Origin: CAYJBH01 sp964368815
Lineage (GTDB): Bacteria; Bacillota; Clostridia; Oscillospirales; Ruminococcaceae
Length of the DNA: 27,676 bases
Assembly (NCBI GenBank): GCA_964368815.1
Contig: CAYJDA010000029.1
Span: 1 to 27,676 of the forward strand
Direction of reading: 5' to 3'
Part shown: piece after piece, positions 7,484 to 14,803 of the stretch
Layout of the letters: each line of letters starts with the position of its first letter
Position numbering within the stretch: the stretch's first letter is position 1
Program-made: the position numbers and the translations under genes
Notes under the pieces: generated by a model
Told to the model about the DNA's origin: nothing
The model's input: the letters and a program-made list of their open reading frames with translations, nothing else
Database searches by the model: none

Positions 7484-8272
7484 ATGTTTTCACTAAAAGG
7501 AAAAATTGCGCTCGTCACCGGTGGCTCTTACGGAATAGGTTTTGCCATAGCAAAAGGTCTCGCCGGCGCCGGCGCCACAATAGTCTTTAACGACCTGAGC
7601 GACGAAATGATTCAAAAAGGTCTCGCGGCATACAAGGCGGAGGGTATAGACGCCAAAGGCTATGTCTGCAACGTTACCGACGAGGACGCGGTCAACAATC
7701 TGGTCGCCACCGTTGAAAAAGAGGTGGGCATAATCGACATACTGGTCAACAACGCCGGTATCATCAAGAGAATACCGATGTGTGAGATGAGCGCCGCCGA
7801 TTTCCGCCAGGTTATCGACGTCGACCTCAACGCGCCGTTTATCGTATCCAAGGCGGTAATACCGTCCATGATCAAAAAAGGTCACGGCAAGATAATTAAC
7901 ATCTGCTCCATGATGAGCGAGCTCGGCAGAGAGACGGTCTCGGCATACGCCGCCGCAAAGGGTGGTCTGAAGATGCTCACCCGTAACATTTGCTCCGAAT
8001 ACGGTGCATTCAACATACAGTGCAACGGTCTCGGCCCGGGCTACATAGCAACACCGCAGACCGCGCCGCTACGTGAGCCACAGGCGGACGGCTCCAAGCA
8101 TCCGTTTGACCAATTTATCACCGCGAAAACTCCGGCGGAGCGTTGGGGAACACCGGAGGATTTAGCAGGACCTGCGGTATTCCTCGCGAGCGATGCCTCC
8201 AACTTTGTGAACGGACATGTACTGTATGTCGACGGCGGAATTCTCGCCTATATTGGCAAACAACCGAAATAG
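7484..8272 (+). CDS. Gluconate 5-dehydrogenase-like SDR oxidoreductase
   Basis: This 262-aa short-chain dehydrogenase has the nucleotide site TGGSYGIG (12-19), NNAG at 89-92 and catalytic S142, Y155 and K159 (SAYAAAKGG), all intact. The N-terminus (MFSLKGKIALVTGGSYGIG) and overall sequence closely resemble gluconate 5-dehydrogenases, which interconvert D-gluconate and 5-ketogluconate with NAD(P). A related activity such as 2-deoxy-gluconate/KduD type remains possible. AAAGGAG precedes the start. The next gene begins 11 bp after its stop, so the two dehydrogenases are probably co-translated and act on successive steps of one sugar-acid route. Confidence 0.85.
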   Translation: MFSLKGKIALVTGGSYGIGFAIAKGLAGAGATIVFNDLSDEMIQKGLAAYKAEGIDAKGYVCNVTDEDAVNNLVATVEKEVGIIDILVNNAGIIKRIPMCEMSAADFRQVIDVDLNAPFIVSKAVIPSMIKKGHGKIINICSMMSELGRETVSAYAAAKGGLKMLTRNICSEYGAFNIQCNGLGPGYIATPQTAPLREPQADGSKHPFDQFITAKTPAERWGTPEDLAGPAVFLASDASNFVNGHVLYVDGGILAYIGKQPK

Positions 8273-8283
8273 AGGTGTAGATT

Positions 8284-9297
8284 ATGAAATGCGCACAAAT
8301 AATTGACAAAAAGGTTTTAAAGGTGGTCGACATCGCCGAGCCGATTATAAAAAATGCCACCGACGTCAAGGTTAAGGTCAAGGCGGTGGGTATTTGTGGC
8401 ACCGACCTGCACATCTTCAAGGACGGTCGCGCCGACGTTGCGTTCCCACGCATTATGGGTCACGAGCTATCCGGCGCGGTGGTCGAGGTCGGCGGCGAGG
8501 TAAAGGATTTAAAGGTGGGTGACAGGGTTGTTCTCGATCCGGTTTTCGCGTGCGGTGTGTGCCCGACCTGCCAAAAGGGGTATCAGAACGTCTGTGCAAA
8601 TGTGCGCTGTTATGGCGTGCAGATGGACGGCGGGTTTGCGGAATATATTGTGGAGGATCAAAAGCATTTTTATGCATTCCCCGACAGTATTTCATATGAG
8701 CAGGCGGCGCTTGCCGAGCCGTACTCCATCGGCGTGAACATCCTCGACCGCGCGGCGGCGAGTGAGCGCGACAATATTATCGTCATCGGCTCCGGCACGA
8801 TAGGGCTTGCCATATTGCAGGTCGCAAAGGGAATAGGCGCGCGCGTTTTTGTCGCCGATGTGGTGGATACAAAGCTCGCAAAGGCAAAAGCCCTCGGCGC
8901 GGACATGACCTGTAACAGTAAAACCGAAAATCTCGCCGAAAAGGCGGAAGAATTTGCACCGGGTGGCTTTGACGTGGTCATAGACGCGGTGGGTGTCACC
9001 GCCCTTTTCCAGCAATCGATAGAGTACACCGCACCGCGTGCACGTGTCATGTCGATAGGCTTCACCGCCGAGCCGGCGCAAATTTCCCCGATAGTTATCA
9101 CCAAAAAAGAGCTCAGCATAATCGGCTCGCGCATGAATGACTTCAAGTTCCCCAAGGTTATGGAGATGTTGCTCGCCGGCAAGATGAATGCAGATAGCAT
9201 GATATCCAAAAACTATCTGCTCGACGACATTCAAAAAGCGTTTGAGGACACATTAAACGACGGCGAAAACACGGTCAAGACACTGATAACTTTTTAG
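8284..9297 (+). CDS. Zinc-dependent polyol/sugar-acid dehydrogenase
   Basis: This 337-aa medium-chain alcohol dehydrogenase has catalytic-zinc residues C38 (GICGTDLH), H60/E61 (MGHELSG) and E145. A structural-zinc loop contains C90, C93, C96 and C104, and the Rossmann motif is GSGTIG (169-174). The family includes sorbitol, threonine, L-gulonate and L-galactonate 5-dehydrogenases. Context (sugar-acid importer, gluconate 5-dehydrogenase-like SDR, enolase-superfamily enzyme) favours a sugar acid or polyol; threonine is unlikely. The ribosome site is GAGGTG. All key residues are present, so it should be active. Confidence 0.87.
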   Translation: MKCAQIIDKKVLKVVDIAEPIIKNATDVKVKVKAVGICGTDLHIFKDGRADVAFPRIMGHELSGAVVEVGGEVKDLKVGDRVVLDPVFACGVCPTCQKGYQNVCANVRCYGVQMDGGFAEYIVEDQKHFYAFPDSISYEQAALAEPYSIGVNILDRAAASERDNIIVIGSGTIGLAILQVAKGIGARVFVADVVDTKLAKAKALGADMTCNSKTENLAEKAEEFAPGGFDVVIDAVGVTALFQQSIEYTAPRARVMSIGFTAEPAQISPIVITKKELSIIGSRMNDFKFPKVMEMLLAGKMNADSMISKNYLLDDIQKAFEDTLNDGENTVKTLITF

Positions 9298-9309
9298 GGA
9301 GTTCGTTTT

Positions 9310-9411
9310 ATGACAAAAAGAGAGCGAGTTATAGCGTCGCTTCGCCCCGATTTTGTTCCGTTCCACATGGATTTTACGGAGCAGGCACTTGAAAATCTAA
9401 TCAAGTCATGA
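9310..9411 (+). pseudogene. 5' stub of a uroporphyrinogen-decarboxylase-like gene
   Basis: A 33-codon frame starts after GGGAG, 12 bp behind the zinc dehydrogenase. Its N-terminus (MTKRERVIASLRPDFVPFHM) is the signature start of uroporphyrinogen decarboxylase-fold proteins, which are about 340 aa and often found in sugar/cofactor methyltransfer operons. Homology stops at about residue 31 and a stop codon follows. The remaining nine-tenths is missing and is replaced by recombinase sequence, so the operon has been truncated here by a mobile element or deletion. Confidence 0.7.
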
Positions 9412-9493
9412 AAAACGTTTTAATAAGCATACCAAATACGCATGCTGTGGTTTCTGCAGCCAAGGCATTTTCGGAGAAAATTGGCGTGCCGGT

Positions 9494-9922
9494 AAATCCA
9501 AACTGATCAAACTGAGTGACGATAGGTTTAGCCGAATGTCAAGACGATATGAGGACGAACAAGCCGAGATACAAGGAAAGGTTAAGTCTTTGAAAGCCGA
9601 CTTGCAAAAGGGCAAAAGCCAAACGATGACGGGCGATATGTTCATCAGTGCGGTACGCAAATACACTCGTGTACGAAAGCTCACACCGAGAATGTTAAAT
9701 GAGCTGATAGAAAAAATAGAGGTCTACCACTCCGAGAAGAAAAACGGAGTGCAGACCCAAAATATCACTATTCATTATAACTGCATCGGCTCTATCGAAA
9801 TACCCGAAGATGTGCCTTTAGAGTTCCCCGATGTTTCGCTTGCAACAAGACGAGGTGTAGCGGTAACATACACACCGCTCATCGCCGCTCCCACACCTAT
9901 GGTAGCTGCCGCACAGTTCTAA
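9494..9922 (+). pseudogene. C-terminal relic of a large serine recombinase
   Basis: This is the last about 140 residues of a large serine recombinase with the DUF4368-type C-terminus. KLIKLSDDRFSRMSRRYEDE and the following coiled coil match the region after the zinc-ribbon. RMLNELIEKIEVYHSEK and the final beta segment (ITIHYNCIGSIEIPED) match the conserved tail. The catalytic resolvase domain and DNA-binding core are absent, so it cannot recombine DNA. The frame stays open upstream to 9401, but homology appears to begin near 9494. A competing 32-codon frame (9408-9506) overlaps the junction and is not recognised. Confidence 0.75.
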
Positions 9923-9944
9923 ACTAAAAACAGGCATAAAAAAA

Positions 9945-9989
9945 GTGAGTGTCCTTATTAGGATACTCAAATCCTATAAGAACACTCAC
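9945..9989 (+). terminator. Long stem-loop after the recombinase relic
   Basis: This is a 45-nt hairpin: arms GTGAGTGT/ACACTCAC and CTTAT(T)AGGA/TCCTATAAG, with one mismatch, one bulge and an 8-nt loop. An A-rich run precedes it and there is no T tract after it. It may terminate recombinase transcription, possibly in the reverse direction, or mark the element's end. Confidence 0.5.
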
Positions 9990-10081
9990 ACTGGTGCGAC
10001 GGTGAAAATAGGAACAAATTTAAATTTCACAGACAAATAGAGTTGTATTTAAACTAAATCAACTAAAAGGAGCTACCAATT

Positions 10082-10471
10082 ATGTTAAATCACAACCTAC
10101 CAACAACGAAAACCCAAAACGGTATTTCCTGCACCCTGCACGGCGATTATTACCTACCGGATTTTGCATTACCTGCCGAAAAAGAAGATTGTTTTTTCGG
10201 TATGTATGGGAGGATGCGACTTCGTTATCTTAAAGAACATCGCCCGATTGTCTATTCACAACTTCTTACCTCGTGTAAATTGAATAAGCATTTGCACGAG
10301 ATTGATGAACAGTGTACTGAAATGGTTGAGTTGATTGTCAAGGATATGGCTGAACAAAATGGTGTTGATGAGCGACTGAAAGAGGAAAATCAGATGCTTT
10401 GGATCGGTTATATGAACACCTTTAAAGATCAGGCGCTGGATATCGTGAATAACGAAATTATCTACAGGTAA
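10082..10471 (+). CDS. tnpV: Transposon-encoded protein TnpV
   Basis: This 129-aa protein matches the TnpV family of Tn4451-type clostridial mobilizable transposons and relatives. Diagnostic segments are YYLPDFALP, YGRMRLRYLKEHRPIVYSQL, LHEIDEQCTEMVELIVKDMA and the ending MNTFKDQALDIVNNEIIYR. The molecular role of TnpV is not established; it usually accompanies a large serine recombinase, here reduced to a relic just upstream. AAGGAG precedes the start. A bidirectional terminator follows within 2 bp of the stop. Confidence 0.85.
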   Translation: MLNHNLPTTKTQNGISCTLHGDYYLPDFALPAEKEDCFFGMYGRMRLRYLKEHRPIVYSQLLTSCKLNKHLHEIDEQCTEMVELIVKDMAEQNGVDERLKEENQMLWIGYMNTFKDQALDIVNNEIIYR

Positions 10472-10472
10472 T

Positions 10473-10513
10473 AAATAAAGCCGCTGCATTTGTTATTTGT
10501 AGCGGCTTTATTT
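10473..10513. terminator. Bidirectional intrinsic terminator after tnpV
   Basis: A perfect 13-bp stem (AAATAAAGCCGCT/AGCGGCTTTATTT) with a GC-rich core and a 15-nt loop has an A tract on one side and a T tract on the other, so it can terminate in both directions. It separates tnpV from the nuclease cargo. Confidence 0.85.
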
Positions 10514-10618
10514 CGGTTTAAAAAACCACATGCCGCATAGTAAATGTAGTGGCAAAATAGTATGCAAAGTTTTGATAATTTAACTATTGACATATAGTAT
10601 TAATCAATAATTATCCAC

Positions 10619-10659
10619 AAGATAAAATGTAGATAAAAATTTTATCTACATTTTATCTT
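10619..10659. promoter_or_regulatory. 41-nt perfect palindrome overlapping a -35 box
   Basis: Two 20-nt arms are perfectly complementary around a single central A. Each arm contains AGATAAAA twice in direct repeat (spaced by TGT), giving four half-sites in all. The right arm's last two bases are the first two of the TTGACA box. This is the expected form of a high-affinity operator for a dimeric or tetrameric repressor. It could also fold as a hairpin, but it lies upstream of the predicted transcription start. Confidence 0.7.
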
Positions 10660-10686
10660 GACATTTATGTGTTGATGAATTATAAT
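10658..10686 (+). promoter_or_regulatory. Consensus sigma-A promoter for the GIY-YIG operon
   Basis: TTGACA (10658-10663) and TATAAT (10681-10686) are both perfect and 17 bp apart. This is an intrinsically strong promoter, so the overlapping palindrome probably serves to hold it off. The coding region starts 25 bp downstream of the -10 box. Confidence 0.85.
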
Positions 10687-10711
10687 ACAGAAAAAGAACG
10701 GAGGTATTTAT

Positions 10712-11290
10712 ATGAATTATGATAGAATTATTTTAGAATTACTCGACAGAGTGAAATCGTTAGAGGAACAGGTTGAGGACATTAAATCTGCGTTAGTCGA
10801 TGAAGATGCAAATGAAGTTGGAGATGGAACAAATGACACTCTGACACGGTTTTATGCAAGAGAAAGGGTGATGAAAGAAATTGCAGATAGATTCCCCGAC
10901 TACACTGTTTCTAAAGCATCAAGAGCTGAAGGTAATGGAATCCGTTTGCAGACATTAAATAGAATCGAACCTTATCGAATTAAATTTTATCATAGTAAGT
11001 TGCATGAAAGAGGACATGCATGGCACAGTATAAATCTTGATGAGATTGTAGATATATCATATGTTATACTCTCAATGGTAGACGCTGATAATCAATTTCA
11101 AGTCTTTGTATTCACAAGCGAAGAATTATTGCGATATGAAGATAATAATCGCAAAGGGAGTGAAAATATTTTACATCTTTATTTTACAGTCAATGGAAAT
11201 AAAGCGACAGAAATAAGAGAAACACATATAGATGTGAGTGAACATCTGAATAATTGGGATGTACTAAGCCCAGACAAACTAATTAAATAG
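10712..11290 (+). CDS. Coiled-coil protein of unknown role preceding a nuclease
   Basis: This 192-aa protein is not confidently recognised. Residues 1-35 form a heptad-like coiled coil (IILELLDRVKSLEEQVEDIK). The remainder is a mixed alpha/beta domain with alternating strands (YRIKFYHSK, FQVFVFTSEELL, LHLYFTVNG), reminiscent of small nuclease or binding folds but without a motif I can defend. GGAGG precedes the start and the DUF6884/GIY-YIG gene begins 10 bp after its stop, so the two are one operon and likely functional partners. The gene is AT-rich compared with the sugar locus. Confidence 0.75.
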   Translation: MNYDRIILELLDRVKSLEEQVEDIKSALVDEDANEVGDGTNDTLTRFYARERVMKEIADRFPDYTVSKASRAEGNGIRLQTLNRIEPYRIKFYHSKLHERGHAWHSINLDEIVDISYVILSMVDADNQFQVFVFTSEELLRYEDNNRKGSENILHLYFTVNGNKATEIRETHIDVSEHLNNWDVLSPDKLIK

Positions 11291-11300
11291 GGGGATACGT

Positions 11301-12665
11301 ATGAAAATCGCATTAGTTTCGTGTGCAAAATCTAAAAAAAATTATAAATGTACGGCAAAAGAGCTGTATTCTCCGAGTGAGCTATTTTCAATTTCTTATA
11401 AATATGCTCAAACTCTCAAAGTTGATAAAATATATATTCTATCAGCTAAATATGGATTGGTACATGAAAATACTTTTGTTGACCCTTACGAGCTTTCAAT
11501 GAAAAATTTGTCTGCCGATGAACAAAAGGAGTGGGCGAATAGCGTTAAGCAACAGCTTGAAAATGAATTGACTCCTTATGGTGATGATGAGTATATTGTG
11601 TTAACCGGAATGGATTACCTACAGCCGTTATTGAATGTTAAAGCCTTTAAAAAATACTCATTCCCTTTGCGTGGTATGAGCTTAGGGAAAAGAAAGTTGT
11701 TTATGAATAATGAGATTAAGAGATTGCAAAATCCTTCTTATGATATAAAAAACAGTTGCTTGCTTCTGCACAAGTTATTCAATGAGCAGACGATGTACGG
11801 CTATACCGAGATAGATTCTATACCTTTTAATAACGGGATTTATATTATATTTGAAAAAGGTGAAACATATAAAGGCTACAGTAGAATTGTTAGGGTAGGT
11901 ACACATACATCGCCAAATAGATTAAAAGCCCGATTAAAAGATCACTATATTTCAAAAAATAAGGATGGGAGCATTTTCAGAAAAAACATTGGGAAAGCAA
12001 TATTAAATCAACGAAATGATGCATACTTAAGCAATTGGAATGTCGACACATCAAAGCCGGCAAATAAACATTACATAAATTATAGTTTACAAGCAGGAAT
12101 TGAGGACAGCGTATCAACATACTTACAAGAAAATACTTTTTTTACTGTTTTTGAAGTTACTGATTTAACTGAACGAATGAGACTTGAAAGCGGGATTATT
12201 GCAACATTGAATAATGACGAATCTTTCAAAAAAAGTGTGTCATGGCTTGGGAATTACAGTACAGAGCATGAAATAGTTAATAGTGGAATGTGGTTAAAAA
12301 AAGGATTAAATGATAGATCATTAAGCGGCGAAGAATTAAATATGTTAATACAAATTCTTGATGGCAAAAAATACAGCTATACTCAATCAAATAAGGAAAA
12401 TAATATATGCATAGATAGGGGTGAGTTTAAGTTCACAACCGATTTTGCAGTAGCTTTTATCAAAAATATATTAATAGCGGAACAAGATAGCGGCAAAAGT
12501 GAATGTATTTTAGTGTCCGGAGATATTGGTAAACAAATAGGTGTAAAACAAAGAACACGCATGATTTGTCGTGCGATGAGGAAAGATATGGGGTTTAAAT
12601 ATGAAATTTTATACGCTCCGCCAAAAGGCGACGGTACACGGCTTAAAATTAAGTATTATTTGTAA
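11301..12665 (+). CDS. DUF6884 + GIY-YIG nuclease fusion
   Basis: This 454-aa protein has three parts. Residues 1-140 match DUF6884/YaaA-like proteins (MKIALVSCAKSKK, ELYSPSELF, YILSAKYGLV, LRGMSLGKRK). Residues about 173-320 form a GIY-YIG nuclease: GIY at 179-181, RVG at 198-200 in place of YIG, then R207/R211, H215, E296 (RLESGIIATL) and N318 (WLGNYS), so the putative active site looks complete. The C-terminal 75 residues are a compact, probably winged-helix-like domain ending in YAPPKGDGTRLKIKYYL. GIY-YIG domains occur in restriction enzymes, and DUF6884 is often linked to DNA modification or defence. There is no methyltransferase nearby, so cleavage of modified or foreign DNA is plausible but unproven. 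Confidence 0.8.
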   Translation: MKIALVSCAKSKKNYKCTAKELYSPSELFSISYKYAQTLKVDKIYILSAKYGLVHENTFVDPYELSMKNLSADEQKEWANSVKQQLENELTPYGDDEYIVLTGMDYLQPLLNVKAFKKYSFPLRGMSLGKRKLFMNNEIKRLQNPSYDIKNSCLLLHKLFNEQTMYGYTEIDSIPFNNGIYIIFEKGETYKGYSRIVRVGTHTSPNRLKARLKDHYISKNKDGSIFRKNIGKAILNQRNDAYLSNWNVDTSKPANKHYINYSLQAGIEDSVSTYLQENTFFTVFEVTDLTERMRLESGIIATLNNDESFKKSVSWLGNYSTEHEIVNSGMWLKKGLNDRSLSGEELNMLIQILDGKKYSYTQSNKENNICIDRGEFKFTTDFAVAFIKNILIAEQDSGKSECILVSGDIGKQIGVKQRTRMICRAMRKDMGFKYEILYAPPKGDGTRLKIKYYL

Positions 12666-12668
12666 ATC

Positions 12669-12697
12669 TTGACACCAAACCTCATTTGGGTTATGTT
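12669..12697 (+). promoter_or_regulatory. Promoter-like site with internal palindrome
   Basis: TTGACA (12669-12674) is 17 bp from TATGTT (12692-12697). A palindrome (CCAAA-N5-TTTGG, 12675-12689) fills most of the spacer. About 190 nt follow before the next promoter without a convincing gene. That stretch contains a perfect ribosome-site core (GAGGAGGTG, near 12781) with no suitable start codon. It could drive a small RNA or a lost gene. Confidence 0.4.
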
Positions 12698-12883
12698 TAT
12701 CACATCAAAAGACAAGGTACAATACTTATAGCATTTTAAGCAAAATAAGGACCTAAACCAATAACACTCTTTTTGAAAATGAGGAGGTGCAAAATATAAT
12801 ACATACCTTAAAACTCATGCTTGTTAAGTTTAATGTCTATCTGTAAATTCACAGAAGATTACCCACTAAATAACGAAATTATC

Positions 12884-12912
12884 TTGATGTTTGTAATAAT
12901 AAAGAGTATAAT
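12884..12912 (+). promoter_or_regulatory. Promoter of the Mrr-type nuclease gene
   Basis: TTGATG (12884-12889) and TATAAT (12907-12912) are 17 bp apart and 36 bp upstream of the start codon. Confidence 0.75.
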
Positions 12913-12948
12913 GATGACAGGTTAATTATCGTGTTTAGGAGTGACATT

Positions 12949-14610
12949 ATGGCACAATTTTACTATCATCGAGAATTAAAGCACAGTGGACTAAATAAGT
13001 ATAGAATAGTTAAAGCTCCAAATGAGTACGAGCTTAATGAAAAGTGTAATGTCATCTTAAATCAATGGAATGAAATGTGGGCGAAAAAATGTGAAGCAGA
13101 TCAAAAACGCTCTCAAATTGAGTTGCAATCTACGGCTGCTATTAATTTGACACAACAGGCTGAGATGGCACAATCCGATTTGTTGGCTATTTTAAAAAAT
13201 AATAGCAATATGGACATTGATACCTCAATCAATCCTTTTTTGAGAAACGATGTGTATATGCAGCCGCTACCCCAAAGTCCGATATTCTACGATATACCTG
13301 TTATGCCTAAACGAACTGATGCTACTTACAACCCAACCATAGGCTTTTTTTCAAAATTATTCGGTGGAGAACAACGAATAATAATGGAAAACAATAGCAG
13401 GTTTGAAAATGCTTACGCCTACTGGCAAAAAGTAGCTACCGAAATTCAAGACAAAAATGCACTCGGAAAGCAAAATTATGAATTTGAGCTTAGTCGATGG
13501 AATGAGGGGAAGAATGAATTTGAACAACTCAAAGAAAACTACAACTCGGAAATTTATGATTTTTGGAATTCTTTAGAAAGTGCTGATAACGAAAGTATAT
13601 GCAGATATTTTGTTAACATAATTGAAAGACTATCAATACCCATAGATTATAATAATACATTTGATTTTGAATATTTGTCCGATAGTAAAATAGCCGTGTT
13701 AGACTTTTGTTTGCCAGAGATGTCCGAGCTTCCAAATTTAAAAAAAGTTACTTATAACAAAACTCAACAAACACTTAAAGAAACATATCATACTGAACCA
13801 TATATGAAAAAAACATACGACCAAGTTATTTATCAAATTGTATTGTCGTTGTTAAATATTATCTTTAAAGCAGATTGTAATTTTAATTATTTGGAGAGCC
13901 TTGTAATTAATGGCAGAGTAAATACGATAGATAGGGCAACTGGTCAAGAAATTTCACCGTTTATTTTATCGGTAAGCGTTAAAAAAGATTCTTTTGCATC
14001 ATTAAACTTAGAGAACATTGATGCAAAAGAATGGTTTAAATCAAACAAAGGCGTATCTGCTGCAACTTTTAGCACAGTAACACCTGTTATGCCACTTATA
14101 CAGATGAGCAGAGACGATAGCAGATTCGTTGAAGGATATGACGTCGTTAATTCCATAGATAATTCAACGAACTTAGCCGCAATGGATTGGCAAGATTTTG
14201 AAAACCTTATTAGAGAGCTGTTCGAAAAGGAATTCAATCAAAATGGTGGTGAGGTTAAAATAACTCAAGCGAGCAGAGATGGTGGTGTTGATGCTGTGGC
14301 ATTCGATCCGGATCCAATTCGTGGTGGTAAAATAGTGATACAGGCAAAACGATATACAAATGTTGTTGGAGTTTCTGCTGTTAGGGATTTATATGGAACT
14401 GTGATGAATGAAGGAGCTACAAAAGGAATACTTGTCAGTACCGCAAACTATGGCAGTGATGCTTATGAATTTGCAAAAAATAAACCATTGACGCTTTTAA
14501 ATGGAGCTAATTTGTTGGCTTTGTTAGAAAAACATGGTCACAAGGCAAAAATAGATATGAAAGAAGCGAAGGAATATTTTGCTGAAACGGGATATGCAAA
14601 CAGTTTATAA
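12949..14610 (+). CDS. Mrr-type restriction endonuclease
   Basis: This 553-aa protein has a C-terminal Mrr_cat (PD-(D/E)XK) nuclease domain at about residues 405-535. It begins MDWQDFENLIRELFEKEF and carries the catalytic signature D448 (DGGVD) and Q465-x-K467 (IVIQAKRY), with the usual LYGTVMNEGATKGILVST segment after it. The long N-terminal region (about 400 aa) is rich in Glu/Lys/Asn, partly coiled-coil (about residues 35-75 and 140-200), and otherwise unrecognised; it probably senses the target. Mrr-family enzymes cut modified DNA without a partner methylase. AGGAG at good spacing selects the ATG at 12949 over an in-frame GTG at 12931. It is transcribed from its own promoter and ends in a terminator. 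Confidence 0.85.
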   Translation: MAQFYYHRELKHSGLNKYRIVKAPNEYELNEKCNVILNQWNEMWAKKCEADQKRSQIELQSTAAINLTQQAEMAQSDLLAILKNNSNMDIDTSINPFLRNDVYMQPLPQSPIFYDIPVMPKRTDATYNPTIGFFSKLFGGEQRIIMENNSRFENAYAYWQKVATEIQDKNALGKQNYEFELSRWNEGKNEFEQLKENYNSEIYDFWNSLESADNESICRYFVNIIERLSIPIDYNNTFDFEYLSDSKIAVLDFCLPEMSELPNLKKVTYNKTQQTLKETYHTEPYMKKTYDQVIYQIVLSLLNIIFKADCNFNYLESLVINGRVNTIDRATGQEISPFILSVSVKKDSFASLNLENIDAKEWFKSNKGVSAATFSTVTPVMPLIQMSRDDSRFVEGYDVVNSIDNSTNLAAMDWQDFENLIRELFEKEFNQNGGEVKITQASRDGGVDAVAFDPDPIRGGKIVIQAKRYTNVVGVSAVRDLYGTVMNEGATKGILVSTANYGSDAYEFAKNKPLTLLNGANLLALLEKHGHKAKIDMKEAKEYFAETGYANSL

Positions 14611-14749
14611 TCAACCCCACATCCTATCATGCAACGTCTCTGCTGCCCTTATAATAGATATACTTTGTAGTGTTTTTTAACCGTTCGCTCCCGATCGGGC
14701 GTTATTAAATTAGAACTAAAACCTCATTTTTGATTAGACAATCTATCGG

Positions 14750-14782
14750 CGCTCCTAATTCATCCCGGATTTGGAGCGTTTT
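14750..14782 (+). terminator. Terminator after the Mrr-type gene
   Basis: CGCTCC (14750-14755) pairs with GGAGCG (14773-14778) and is followed by TTTT. The 17-nt loop is long, so strength may be modest. It lies between convergent genes. The rest of 14611-14803 shows no gene. Confidence 0.5.
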
Positions 14783-14803
14783 GTGCTATTTGCATATCGG
14801 GAA

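Noticed and set aside
7493..7885. 130-aa minus-strand frame
   Set aside because: It is antisense to the intact SDR gene and has no ribosome site or recognisable domain.
8670..9234. Two long overlapping frames (about 180 aa each) on the minus strand
   Set aside because: They are antisense to the zinc dehydrogenase, whose motifs are complete. They arise from its codon bias, have no ribosome sites and resemble no known protein.
549..9405. CTTGATTA and TAATCAAG at the two ends of the sugar locus as element termini
   Set aside because: Eight AT-rich bases recur by chance many times in a window of this size, and no target duplication accompanies them.
9991..10010. TGGTGCGACGGTG resembling the reversed 3' end of a tRNA gene, a possible attachment site
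   Set aside because: No cloverleaf or T-arm sequence follows, so a tRNA or att site cannot be supported.
12784..12843. 19-codon frame starting at GTG after GAGGAG
   Set aside because: The start codon is part of the ribosome-site sequence itself, with no spacing, and the peptide is not recognisable.
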